Positions 52,764-60,969 of a stretch of 64,000 nt of DNA are shown here, piece after piece (position 1 is the stretch's first letter; each line of letters starts with the position of its first letter). Source of the stretch: an uncultured Bacteroidia bacterium. Lineage in GTDB: Bacteria > Bacteroidota > Bacteroidia > Bacteroidales > UBA932. Position numbers and translations under genes: made by a program. The DNA lies in NCBI GenBank assembly GCA_902768665.1, contig CACXMA010000003.1, forward strand, positions 1 through 64,000, given 5' to 3'. Below the pieces are notes generated by a model. That model saw only the letters and a program-made list of their open reading frames with translations, was not told the origin of the DNA and did no database searches.

Positions 52764-54384
52764 ATACTGCCTGATTCTACTACTCTGTTTCGCCCTGTCG
52801 CTGCTGACGGCAAGGGCGCAGGAAAAGCTATACGTCGCAACGGATCGCGGTGCCTATATATCCGGAGACCGGGTATATTTCTCTCTGTTCTGTGTGGACG
52901 GAGAGGGCCGTCAGAGCGATTTCAGCGCCGTTTCCTACCTCGAGCTCATCTCCACGGACGGCACGGTCGCCGAGGCCAAAGCAGGCCTTTTCGGCGGACG
53001 CGGAGCCGGATCTTTCCAGATTCCCGCTTCGGCGCCTACGGGCAACTACCTCCTCGTCGCCTACACGGCTACAGGAAAAGCCGTCCCGGAAGGTAGCCGC
53101 CTGCTCTCCATCTATAATACGACCTCGACCGCCCGTGTCAAGGATGGAGTGACGATTGTCCCGCAGGGCCAGTGGAGCGCCCCGGAGACAAAGGAACAGT
53201 ATGACGAAAAGCTGGTTCTCTCCTTCCCCCGGAATGCGCAGGCGGGAAGGGTGGAATCCCTCCGGATCAACGCTCCGGCAGGGACGGACATTGCCCTGTC
53301 CGTCAGCCGCGAGGACGGACTGGCTACGCCGGACGGCAAGTCCCTGGAGGCATTCCTCCATGGAAAGAAGGCCGCCCCGACAACCCACAGCGGCGAATAT
53401 GAAGGAGAAATCATCGTGGCACAGGTAGAAGGTCTCGAACGGAGCGCCACAGACCATGACCAGGTAACGGCTTTCCTGTCCTCCGCAGGCTCTCCTTCCA
53501 ACGTCTACATCGGCCGGAGCGATACTGACGGCCAGATCCGTTTCTTCACCAACAACATCTACGGGAATCTCGAACTGGTCTGCGAGGTCGCGTCCATGAG
53601 CGGCCGCAGCTGCCATATCTCTTTCGCCAGCCCCTTTGCCCATCCCGAGTCCGGACCGCTCCCGGCCCTGGAACTCAGTCCGGCCCAGCAAGGCGCCCTG
53701 GAGGCCCGGAAAGTAGCCTTAAAGGCCGAATCCGCCCAGAATCCCGATACGCTGGTGCGGTTCCTCCCCAAGCGCAACGACCTGATGCTGGCGGGTATTT
53801 CCCCCATCCGCTACCATCTTGACGATTACACCCGTTTCCCGACGGTACGGGAAATCTGCGTGGAATTCGTTCCGGAACTGCAGTTCGTCAAAAGGGACGA
53901 CCGCTGGCGGATCCGTATGTACACCGGCGACGCCACTTCGTCACGCCAGTTCCTGCTGGACAACATTCTCGTGCTGATGGACGGCGTGGTCCTGACCGAT
54001 CACGGGATGCTGGAAGATTTTGACGCGATGCTCCTCGAAGACATCGACATCTACGACCAGGCGATCACCATCGGCGAGATCACCTTCAACGGCATCGTGA
54101 ACTTCATCACAAAAAAGAACTACGTGACCGCCCTCCATTTCCCGGAGAACGTCCGCGTAGTTGATTTCATGGGTGTGTCCTATCCCGTAGCTTACCCGGG
54201 CGACACCGAGCCGACGGGCGAGCGTCAGCTGCTCTATTGGAACCCGGCCCTGGAGGTTCCGGAAGAGGGTTGCAGCGTGGATATCCACCTTCCTTCCGTT
54301 TCCGGAACCTTCCGTGTGAGCGCCGAGGGATGGACTCCCGACGGCGAGCCGGTCCGAAGCGAGTTCCTTATTAATACATATTAG
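52747..54384 (+). CDS. Secreted macroglobulin-like partner of the receptor
   Basis: 545 residues from ATG 52747 (or 52750), inside the end of the DUF4249 gene; signal peptide cut near TARAQ. The beginning, EKLYVATDRGAYISGDRVYFSLFCVDG, is the MG2-like pattern of alpha-2-macroglobulin-type and large Bacteroidetes surface proteins. Residues about 430-470 (DNILVLMDGVVLTDHGMLEDFDAMLLEDIDIY...GEITFNGIVNFITKKN) look like a TonB plug fragment, with no barrel following. It probably works with the receptor and lipoprotein in the envelope. The 3' end overlaps the convergent gene by 14 nt. Confidence 0.72.
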   Translation: MMTNNKYCLILLLCFALSLLTARAQEKLYVATDRGAYISGDRVYFSLFCVDGEGRQSDFSAVSYLELISTDGTVAEAKAGLFGGRGAGSFQIPASAPTGNYLLVAYTATGKAVPEGSRLLSIYNTTSTARVKDGVTIVPQGQWSAPETKEQYDEKLVLSFPRNAQAGRVESLRINAPAGTDIALSVSREDGLATPDGKSLEAFLHGKKAAPTTHSGEYEGEIIVAQVEGLERSATDHDQVTAFLSSAGSPSNVYIGRSDTDGQIRFFTNNIYGNLELVCEVASMSGRSCHISFASPFAHPESGPLPALELSPAQQGALEARKVALKAESAQNPDTLVRFLPKRNDLMLAGISPIRYHLDDYTRFPTVREICVEFVPELQFVKRDDRWRIRMYTGDATSSRQFLLDNILVLMDGVVLTDHGMLEDFDAMLLEDIDIYDQAITIGEITFNGIVNFITKKNYVTALHFPENVRVVDFMGVSYPVAYPGDTEPTGERQLLYWNPALEVPEEGCSVDIHLPSVSGTFRVSAEGWTPDGEPVRSEFLINTY

Positions 54385-54796
54385 AAAGGACTTTCTCCGG
54401 GATGGAGGCAATCTTCTTGTACGTATCCTTTTCGGAACCCTTCGTCAGAATCAGGTCGGACTCGGTAAGCTCCACCTCATAGGGACCCCAGGCCTTACCG
54501 CCTGCGTAGGTGCCGGTAAGTTCCTTCTTCTTGAGAAGATAGGAGCCGTCAAAGCGCGTATAGCGCCCTTCGCCGATCCGCTGATAGAGGAGGAACGTTC
54601 CATCCTTGAATTCCAGATAAACATCCACGGAAACGGTGCCGACAGTGGCTGTCTTGGTCTCTACCGAGTAGAGCTCCCACGTCCCGTCGATGGAGAGTTC
54701 ATCCTTATCCTTGTTGCTCTTGCCGCAGGAAACCGCGGTAAGAGTCAGTACGGCCGCTACGGCCGTAAGGACCATTGTACGTAAGCTCTTCATCAT
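54371..54796 (-). CDS. Small lipocalin-like lipoprotein
   Basis: 141 residues from ATG 54796 (ATGA overlap with the peptidase stop). Lipobox TAVSC (Cys about 24). The mature part has the lipocalin-like pattern IDGTWELYSVET...YLEFKDGTFLLYQRIGEGRYTRFDGSYLLKKKELTGTYAGG, typical of small Bacteroidetes lipoproteins. Ligand unknown. Coupled to the S8 peptidase gene. Confidence 0.75.
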   Translation of the reverse strand: MMKSLRTMVLTAVAAVLTLTAVSCGKSNKDKDELSIDGTWELYSVETKTATVGTVSVDVYLEFKDGTFLLYQRIGEGRYTRFDGSYLLKKKELTGTYAGGKAWGPYEVELTESDLILTKGSEKDTYKKIASIPEKVLSNMY

Positions 54797-56835
54797 AACC
54801 AACCTCCGTTTCCATTGCCGCCGTCCGCCGCATCACGGGCGATGATGGACAGCGTGCGCGTGATTTCCATGCCGCCGGGGGGATTGTCTCCGCCGCCAAG
54901 CGCACTGCCGCCACCGACGGCGCGGATGACGAATTTACCGGAACCGATCTTTGTCGGGTGGATATACAGCCGGCCGAACTGGATGAAAGCCTTGCTGCCG
55001 GCCTCCACGACGGCCGGATGCTTCGGATCGTTCGCAGGAGTGACGGATTCCAGCCCCAGCGAAGCGACCGTCTCCGGAGAAGCCTCGATGGAAAGATAGG
55101 TCAGGGAGGTGGAGGAAGTTCCCAGCAGCGGGGTAAGGTCGATCCACTGCACACGTCCGATCTGCGCCGTTGAACTCGGCGTGCCTTCGATATGCATCAT
55201 CAGGCGCCAGGCGTCGATGGCGCCGGTGCCCATCTGATGATAATACGGAGCCATATTCAGCTCGCCGATAGACCAGCCTTTCAGATAGGTCTTCTTGGCG
55301 GTGCTGGCGATACGCTGGTCGATGTCATCCGTAGAGGAAAGGATAAGCTCCTTGAACTCCTGGACAGTAAAGGTCTTCCCGAGCTGCTTGGCATAGGAAA
55401 GGGCCAGGGCAACGACACCGCTCACATGCGGGCAGGCCATAGAGGTTCCCTGCATGTAACCATAGTCAGAGCCGGCGATATCCTTCGGCAGCGTCGACAG
55501 GACCATGGATTTCTGATACTGTTCCTTCGTACCGACCAGATGGCCTACTTCGCCGCCCGGAGCGCAAATGTTGCAACCGGGACCGTAATTGGTATAATAG
55601 GTCGGCAGGAAGTCGGGGCCGAAGGCGGAAACGCTGATGATATCATAGAACGCTCCGGGATAATGGGCGTAGCCATGATTATCGTTTCCGGCGGCGAAAA
55701 TGGCGATATTTCCGTTCAGGACGGGGTTATTCTTGCAGGCCTCGAAATAATGGACCGCATCGATTTCTGCGGAGCCCACCTGGGAAATATACACGTTGTC
55801 CGACGCGAACTGCGTGGAAAAGCCATAGGAACAGGAGATGATGGAAGCACCGTTATCGGCAGCATACTTGATGGCCCTGGCCGTCGAACCGCCTCTTTTT
55901 CCGGAGAAAATCTGGCAGGACATGATCCGGCAGCCATCGCCTTTTCCACTGCCGCCGGCGATACCGGCGACACCGCGGTTGTTGTTGTTGACGGCGGCGA
56001 TCGTACCGGCGCAGTGGGTTCCGTGACCGGAATCATCGGGATTGTCCCAATTGATATTGGCATTGTTGTCCACGAAATTGTAGCCGTAGACATCGTCAAT
56101 ATAGCCGTTTCCGTCGTCATCGATACCGTTATCAGGAATCTCTCCCGTATTGACCCACATATTGGCAGCCAGATCCGGATTCGAATAGCAGACCGCCTCG
56201 TCCACGACGGCAATGATGATGTCGGGATCGCCGCAGGTCAGGCGGCTCCACACATCTTTCACATTGACGTCAGCTCCCTTGGCGGCAGTTGCCGAATAGG
56301 TCTTGCTGCCCTGGTTGTTGTAATGCCACTGGTCCAGCAGCATCGGGTCGTTGAAAGATCCGGATACCACGGCCTTCGTGCCTGTAATCTCTTCCGCAGG
56401 ATAAGCAATCCCGTCGGAAGCCTTCTGCGGGTAACACGAATATTCAGCAATCGCCACGGTAGCCATACCGGCCGCCTTGCGGATCTGCTGATGAACATCA
56501 GCCTCCTCCGCAAGGGTTATCTCGTACCAGCGGTCCAGACCGAACTGATGCTCCAGTTCTTTCCGGTCCTTACGGGAAACGAATAGCGGCTCGACAGAGG
56601 CGATTCCCTCGTCCTCCAGCAAAGCGGAGAGCATTTCCGGCGTCGGAACGGTCTCGAACTTCACCTGGAAAACCGAAGTGCTGTACTCGTCACTGAGCTG
56701 CACGACCTTGGTCTCCAGCGGACGCTGCAATGCGTCTGCTTCTTCCTGCAAGTCGTTCTCCTGCACTTTACTACAGGAAACGACGGCAAGAACGGACAGT
56801 AGGGCCAGCGGTGTGACTATTCTGTTGAATTCCAT
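54793..56835 (-). CDS. S8 (subtilisin) family peptidase, lipoprotein
   Basis: 680 residues from ATG 56835; lipobox VVSC (Cys about 21). An N-terminal propeptide-like part (about 40-150) is followed by the subtilisin domain with D212 in VVDEAV (usually DTGV), H271 in GHGTHC, N in FAAGNDN and S465 in GTSMACPH. An Ig-like C-terminal part ends in a Gly-rich tail (DAADGGNGNGGWL). Probably degrades protein at the cell surface and supplies peptides to the SusC/SusD importer encoded upstream. A strong terminator separates it from that locus. Confidence 0.9.
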   Translation of the reverse strand: MEFNRIVTPLALLSVLAVVSCSKVQENDLQEEADALQRPLETKVVQLSDEYSTSVFQVKFETVPTPEMLSALLEDEGIASVEPLFVSRKDRKELEHQFGLDRWYEITLAEEADVHQQIRKAAGMATVAIAEYSCYPQKASDGIAYPAEEITGTKAVVSGSFNDPMLLDQWHYNNQGSKTYSATAAKGADVNVKDVWSRLTCGDPDIIIAVVDEAVCYSNPDLAANMWVNTGEIPDNGIDDDGNGYIDDVYGYNFVDNNANINWDNPDDSGHGTHCAGTIAAVNNNNRGVAGIAGGSGKGDGCRIMSCQIFSGKRGGSTARAIKYAADNGASIISCSYGFSTQFASDNVYISQVGSAEIDAVHYFEACKNNPVLNGNIAIFAAGNDNHGYAHYPGAFYDIISVSAFGPDFLPTYYTNYGPGCNICAPGGEVGHLVGTKEQYQKSMVLSTLPKDIAGSDYGYMQGTSMACPHVSGVVALALSYAKQLGKTFTVQEFKELILSSTDDIDQRIASTAKKTYLKGWSIGELNMAPYYHQMGTGAIDAWRLMMHIEGTPSSTAQIGRVQWIDLTPLLGTSSTSLTYLSIEASPETVASLGLESVTPANDPKHPAVVEAGSKAFIQFGRLYIHPTKIGSGKFVIRAVGGGSALGGGDNPPGGMEITRTLSIIARDAADGGNGNGGWL

Positions 56836-56852
56836 TGTATGAATAATTGATG

Positions 56853-56882
56853 AAAAAAGGCCAGGTGCATTGGCACCTGGCC
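56853..56882 (-). terminator. Terminator after the SusC/D accessory lipoprotein gene
   Basis: Minus strand: GGCCAGGTGCC pairs with GCACCTGGCC around a short loop and is followed by TTTTTTC. It lies about 18 nt after the lipoprotein stop. Confidence 0.88.
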
Positions 56883-56900
56883 CCAATACAATCTGTGCTA

Positions 56901-59285
56901 TTACTTCACAAGGCTAGAAGTTTCAACAGAAATGGTAGCATTTCTGCCGAACTCTTTTGCTTTGCGGGTATAAACAACCTTAGCACTCACCTTGACAGGC
57001 TGAGGATCACGCTCGTACTTGACCTTCTCCTTGTTGTAGATAGAAAGTCCGGAGGAAAGACTTGCATCTTTCACTTCACCGTTACGTGCAGGAGCGGCAA
57101 ACGGAGCCGGAGCCGGAGCAGTAACTGCAGAAGGAAGCGTAATGCTGAACGTACCTTCGTCGTTTGTATAGTACCACTTACCTATGCCAGGCAAGCCAAT
57201 ATACATTTCCTCTGCAGGCCAGGTGATGACACCGTCCTTCAGAGTACCGCTCTTCTCGGTCTTAATCTGGAAGAATCCGTAGGAAGAGTTGACAGAGATA
57301 CCATAATCCTGTTCCTCAATAAAGACGGCATTCGGATCGGTTGCATCAACCACAACCTCGGCATTTGTCCAGTTACCACCTTCATATTGAGCCATTGTCT
57401 CTTCATCGATACCGAAGAAGTGGGCTACAACAGCGCACTGGAAACCGGTGACCATATACAGGCCAGGGGTAGAAGCTTCCTCGTACACGTCGCAAGGAAC
57501 TGTAACGTCAGTCTTGCCGTCGAAGAGATAAGGAATGAAACCGTCATTGATCAGACCCTTACCAAGGCTGTTCCAGACATACGGGAGTTTCTCGGTCGTA
57601 TAGCTGTCGATAGCGAAAGCATCAAGGTCACCGTTCGTAGCCCAGACAATAATATAATAGGTTGTCTTGGCCGCGAGACCCTTGAGGATGTCGTAGAAAC
57701 CACCGTCAGCGTTAATGGCAGCAAGATCTTCCTCGGAAGCACCATACTCCTCAGCATCAGACTTGACAGCATTCATAACAGCAGAACCGCCGTACTTGGA
57801 AATCGTGGCCTCCGTAAAGATACCTACGTGAACCTCCGTAAGATTCTCGCCGCTGATACCGTATGCGAAGGAATCCCACTTGTGGAGATTCTGGTAACGG
57901 GCAGGCGTATCCTCCGTAAAGACACTGACCACTACGGCCTTCTCAGCCGCATCTTCAGCGGTAATGTGGTGGATGGAGATACCATCGGAAGCCTGCGGCT
58001 TACCGGCCTCGTCATAAGCGAGCACGATCACGGTATAGTCGCCGGACTTCTCAGGCGAGAGAAGAAGCGTCGTATAATTGACTTTATACTCGTCGTCATA
58101 CTCAAGAGCGACCTCCGTCATGGTCTTGTCGTCCTTCAGGAGTTCTTCGATCTTATTCGAAGTCTGGATACCGGAGAACTTGCCTTCGAAGACCTCATAC
58201 TTGATGGTCTTGATGTCCACACCGGCCTCAACATAGACGGGAGTCTCACCGCCGTCAGAATAGTCGGTCGCAAGATCAAGGCTGTAGTCTACGCGGGTAT
58301 AACCACTGGCAATGGCGACAGGGGTATTGTCCTTGTAACCATACCAGCTGGTCGTACCGTGGATCCAGTAAGCGGCGTTGAAGATGAAGCCGCCGTGGCC
58401 GTCATAGTAGCTCGGAAGATAACCGTCGGAGCCATTGGTATAACGGTCGTAGGAGCTGGCATAGTCACCATTGCCCAGACCCATGTCGGCGCGCATCCAA
58501 TAGTAGTCACCCATGTAGACGGGACCGTTGGAGGAGTCGTAACCGATATAGTTCGGAGCGACTTCGATCCACTGGTATTCCGCATCGTTGATGGTGACGG
58601 TCTTGTTGACATACCACTTGAAGCTGAGCTGGACGTTGGTACCCCAAGGGCCGATACCATCGCTTCCATCCGCCGGGGAAACAAGCTTTCCGCCGGTAGT
58701 CTCACAGTAACGGATTCCGTCAACCTCGTAGTACTTGAGATAAACGTCATCATGGACTTCACCCCAGAAAACGTCGTCCGAGAAAGTAAGCATGGCCTTC
58801 TCAGATCCGTCTTCGGTCTTGAAATCAAGCATTTCAACGCACATGACGGTGAAATCGAGACCGATGCTGTTCTTGGAATAGATGGAAGCGTACTGGTTGT
58901 CTTCGATGACGAAGTGACCGGCATACGTGACACCTTCTTCCGCATTGTCGAAATTAACCGTAAAGGTGGTTTCGGCCTGACCGTCGGCAAAGACGATATC
59001 GGAGGCGGTAAACACATCCGTAGGGCCATCGGGATCCGTGAAAGAAGCCGTTACAGGAACGGTGATGGCACCTTCCGTATTGGTACGGGCAACGGTGATC
59101 TCAAGCACCTTATCCTGGGTAGGATTATAGATATGATCGCCGCTGGCTTCCTGTACAGGGAAGTACACACCATAGCAGTTATCCAACTCCGGCTCGCCAG
59201 GCTTGATTTCAGCCTCTTTCTCGCAAGCGGCGAAGGTAAACGCTGCAGCGCTGATCGCAAATAAATATTTAGCAATATTCTTCAT
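56901..59285 (-). CDS. SusC/SusD-associated surface lipoprotein
   Basis: 794 residues, lipobox TFAAC (Cys about 20). The first domain (about 35-145) resembles Calx-beta/BACON-like folds (VLEITVARTNTEGAITVPVTASF...GQAETTFTVNFDNAEEGVTY). The rest consists of several beta-sandwich regions, two with FN3-like endings (GDYTVIVLAYDEAGKPQ; GLAAKTTYYIIVWATNGD). A Pro/Ala-rich linker (VTAPAPAPFAAPARN, about 725-740) comes before the end. It is the third gene after susC and susD; such proteins usually bind the substrate on the surface. I cannot tell what the substrate is. Confidence 0.75.
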   Translation of the reverse strand: MKNIAKYLFAISAAAFTFAACEKEAEIKPGEPELDNCYGVYFPVQEASGDHIYNPTQDKVLEITVARTNTEGAITVPVTASFTDPDGPTDVFTASDIVFADGQAETTFTVNFDNAEEGVTYAGHFVIEDNQYASIYSKNSIGLDFTVMCVEMLDFKTEDGSEKAMLTFSDDVFWGEVHDDVYLKYYEVDGIRYCETTGGKLVSPADGSDGIGPWGTNVQLSFKWYVNKTVTINDAEYQWIEVAPNYIGYDSSNGPVYMGDYYWMRADMGLGNGDYASSYDRYTNGSDGYLPSYYDGHGGFIFNAAYWIHGTTSWYGYKDNTPVAIASGYTRVDYSLDLATDYSDGGETPVYVEAGVDIKTIKYEVFEGKFSGIQTSNKIEELLKDDKTMTEVALEYDDEYKVNYTTLLLSPEKSGDYTVIVLAYDEAGKPQASDGISIHHITAEDAAEKAVVVSVFTEDTPARYQNLHKWDSFAYGISGENLTEVHVGIFTEATISKYGGSAVMNAVKSDAEEYGASEEDLAAINADGGFYDILKGLAAKTTYYIIVWATNGDLDAFAIDSYTTEKLPYVWNSLGKGLINDGFIPYLFDGKTDVTVPCDVYEEASTPGLYMVTGFQCAVVAHFFGIDEETMAQYEGGNWTNAEVVVDATDPNAVFIEEQDYGISVNSSYGFFQIKTEKSGTLKDGVITWPAEEMYIGLPGIGKWYYTNDEGTFSITLPSAVTAPAPAPFAAPARNGEVKDASLSSGLSIYNKEKVKYERDPQPVKVSAKVVYTRKAKEFGRNATISVETSSLVK

Positions 59286-59312
59286 AATCTGTCTGTTTTA
59301 GGATAACATAGA

Positions 59313-60950
59313 TTAGTCAGTAACTCCGTCACGAAGGTTCGGATTCTGATCCATCTTCGGGAGTTCGCCACCGGTATTGTCGACAACACCGAAGTTGGTG
59401 TTGAGCTCACCGTTGTTGAAGCGCATGTTCAGCCAACCGTCGTCGGCAGCTATGTTGAAGCGGAATGCAGGAGCGATGTTCGTGCTCTCGGCGGTGCCAA
59501 GGAAGCGGACCAACGGCTTGTTGAGACGCTTGAGGTCGGAAGTACCGAAGCCTTCGCCCCAGAGTTCGACGCGGCGCTGGAACCAGACCTCGTCGGCAAA
59601 GTTACGGCCACCGGCGGTAGCATCGTAGGAAGGATCACGGTAGGTCTTGACAAAGTTCTCAAGAATTTCCTTACCCTTGGACTCGTTGCCGCTCTTGGCG
59701 TAAGCCTCGGCCTGGATGAGGATCATTTCCTCAACACGCATCAGCGGGGAGTCCTCGGCGTTCTCGGTGGTACCGAGCGTGAGGCAACCGAACTTGACGT
59801 TGGTGTAAGGAAGGAAAGCGAGCTTGTCATCATACTCGAACTCTGGAATGTCCTGACCGGAAGCGGAACCCTTATCACCGGCGCTCCAGGTAAGACCATC
59901 GAGAAGCGGGGAATAAAGCTCATCATTGACCCACCAGCCCTTGCGGACATCCGTATCCGGAATCTTGTCGTAGAGGATCTTGTTGATCATCGCATAGCAG
60001 GCGGTACCGGCGGAATAAGCCCAACCGGAGAAGGAACGGAGCCAAGAAGAGCTCGTCGCATAGCGGAAGGTAAGCGCATTGTCGGCGGTCATGTCAAAGC
60101 CCCAGATCCAGTTGTGCTCGTTGATGTCCATGAAGGAAGGCGTGCTGACCTCGGCGATGGAAGCAGGGGTATAACCCTCTGCGGCAGCCTCGGCGTCGGC
60201 AGCGGCCTCAGCATAGTTGCACATAACAAGGTTCGCGCGGGCGCGGATACCGAGGGCAACCTGCTTGTCGATGTACATCTTGGACGGACGCTCGTAACCT
60301 TCAAGGGCCGGGACAGCCTCGTTGAGATCATTCATGACGATGTCATAGATCTCGGCGACGGTAGCGCGGGGATTGTTGGTCGGGTCCTCGACAGCCGGCG
60401 AGCAGATCGGAACGCAAGGTTCATCCTTGGCAATCGCGTAGGTGAACTGGAAGTCCGAAGCAAGCAGCATGTAAGCATAGGCGCGGAGAACCTTGGCCTG
60501 GGCAATCATATAGATCGAAGCCTGGTCCTGGACATCCTCCGGGAAACCGGCGATGAAGTCATTGACGTTGGCAATGATCATGTAAGGAGTACGGTAGCGG
60601 ATATACGGGTTACGGTAGGAAGCCGTACGGGAAGAGTACTCGCCGCAGACGGAGAACCAGTTGTAACCGGAATCCGGCATGTGCATATCAGCGCTCTCGA
60701 GATCGCCGCAGAAAAGCATCATCAGGATACCCCAGTCATCCGGTGTGCCATATCCGAAGTAGTTCGGGTTGCCAATCGGGTTGAAAAGACCGGAGAACGC
60801 AGCGGAAGCACGGGAAGGAATCGCCGTGTTCGTTTCCTGAAGCTGGGAAGACAACATCGTACCGCTTTCCGGAACAATCTCGTTCATGTCAGTGCAAGCC
60901 CAAGCGGCAAGCCCTGCGAATAAAACGGAAATATATCTGTAGATTTTCAT
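59313..60950 (-). CDS. SusD/RagB family nutrient-binding outer-membrane lipoprotein
   Basis: 545 residues; lipobox AWAC (Cys about 19). Surface lid of the SusC channel. The TPR-like helices include VLRAYAYMLLASDFQFTYAIAKDEPCVPI (about 153-181), AEIYDIVMNDLNEAVPAL (about 198-215) and RVEEMILIQAEAYAKSGNESKGKEILENFVKTYRDPSY (about 403-440); the end has EVWFQRRVELWGEGFGTSDLKRL. These are RagB/SusD hallmarks. It lies 19 nt after susC on the same strand. Confidence 0.93.
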   Translation of the reverse strand: MKIYRYISVLFAGLAAWACTDMNEIVPESGTMLSSQLQETNTAIPSRASAAFSGLFNPIGNPNYFGYGTPDDWGILMMLFCGDLESADMHMPDSGYNWFSVCGEYSSRTASYRNPYIRYRTPYMIIANVNDFIAGFPEDVQDQASIYMIAQAKVLRAYAYMLLASDFQFTYAIAKDEPCVPICSPAVEDPTNNPRATVAEIYDIVMNDLNEAVPALEGYERPSKMYIDKQVALGIRARANLVMCNYAEAAADAEAAAEGYTPASIAEVSTPSFMDINEHNWIWGFDMTADNALTFRYATSSSWLRSFSGWAYSAGTACYAMINKILYDKIPDTDVRKGWWVNDELYSPLLDGLTWSAGDKGSASGQDIPEFEYDDKLAFLPYTNVKFGCLTLGTTENAEDSPLMRVEEMILIQAEAYAKSGNESKGKEILENFVKTYRDPSYDATAGGRNFADEVWFQRRVELWGEGFGTSDLKRLNKPLVRFLGTAESTNIAPAFRFNIAADDGWLNMRFNNGELNTNFGVVDNTGGELPKMDQNPNLRDGVTD

Positions 60951-60969
60951 TGTCTTGAACTTTTAGGAA

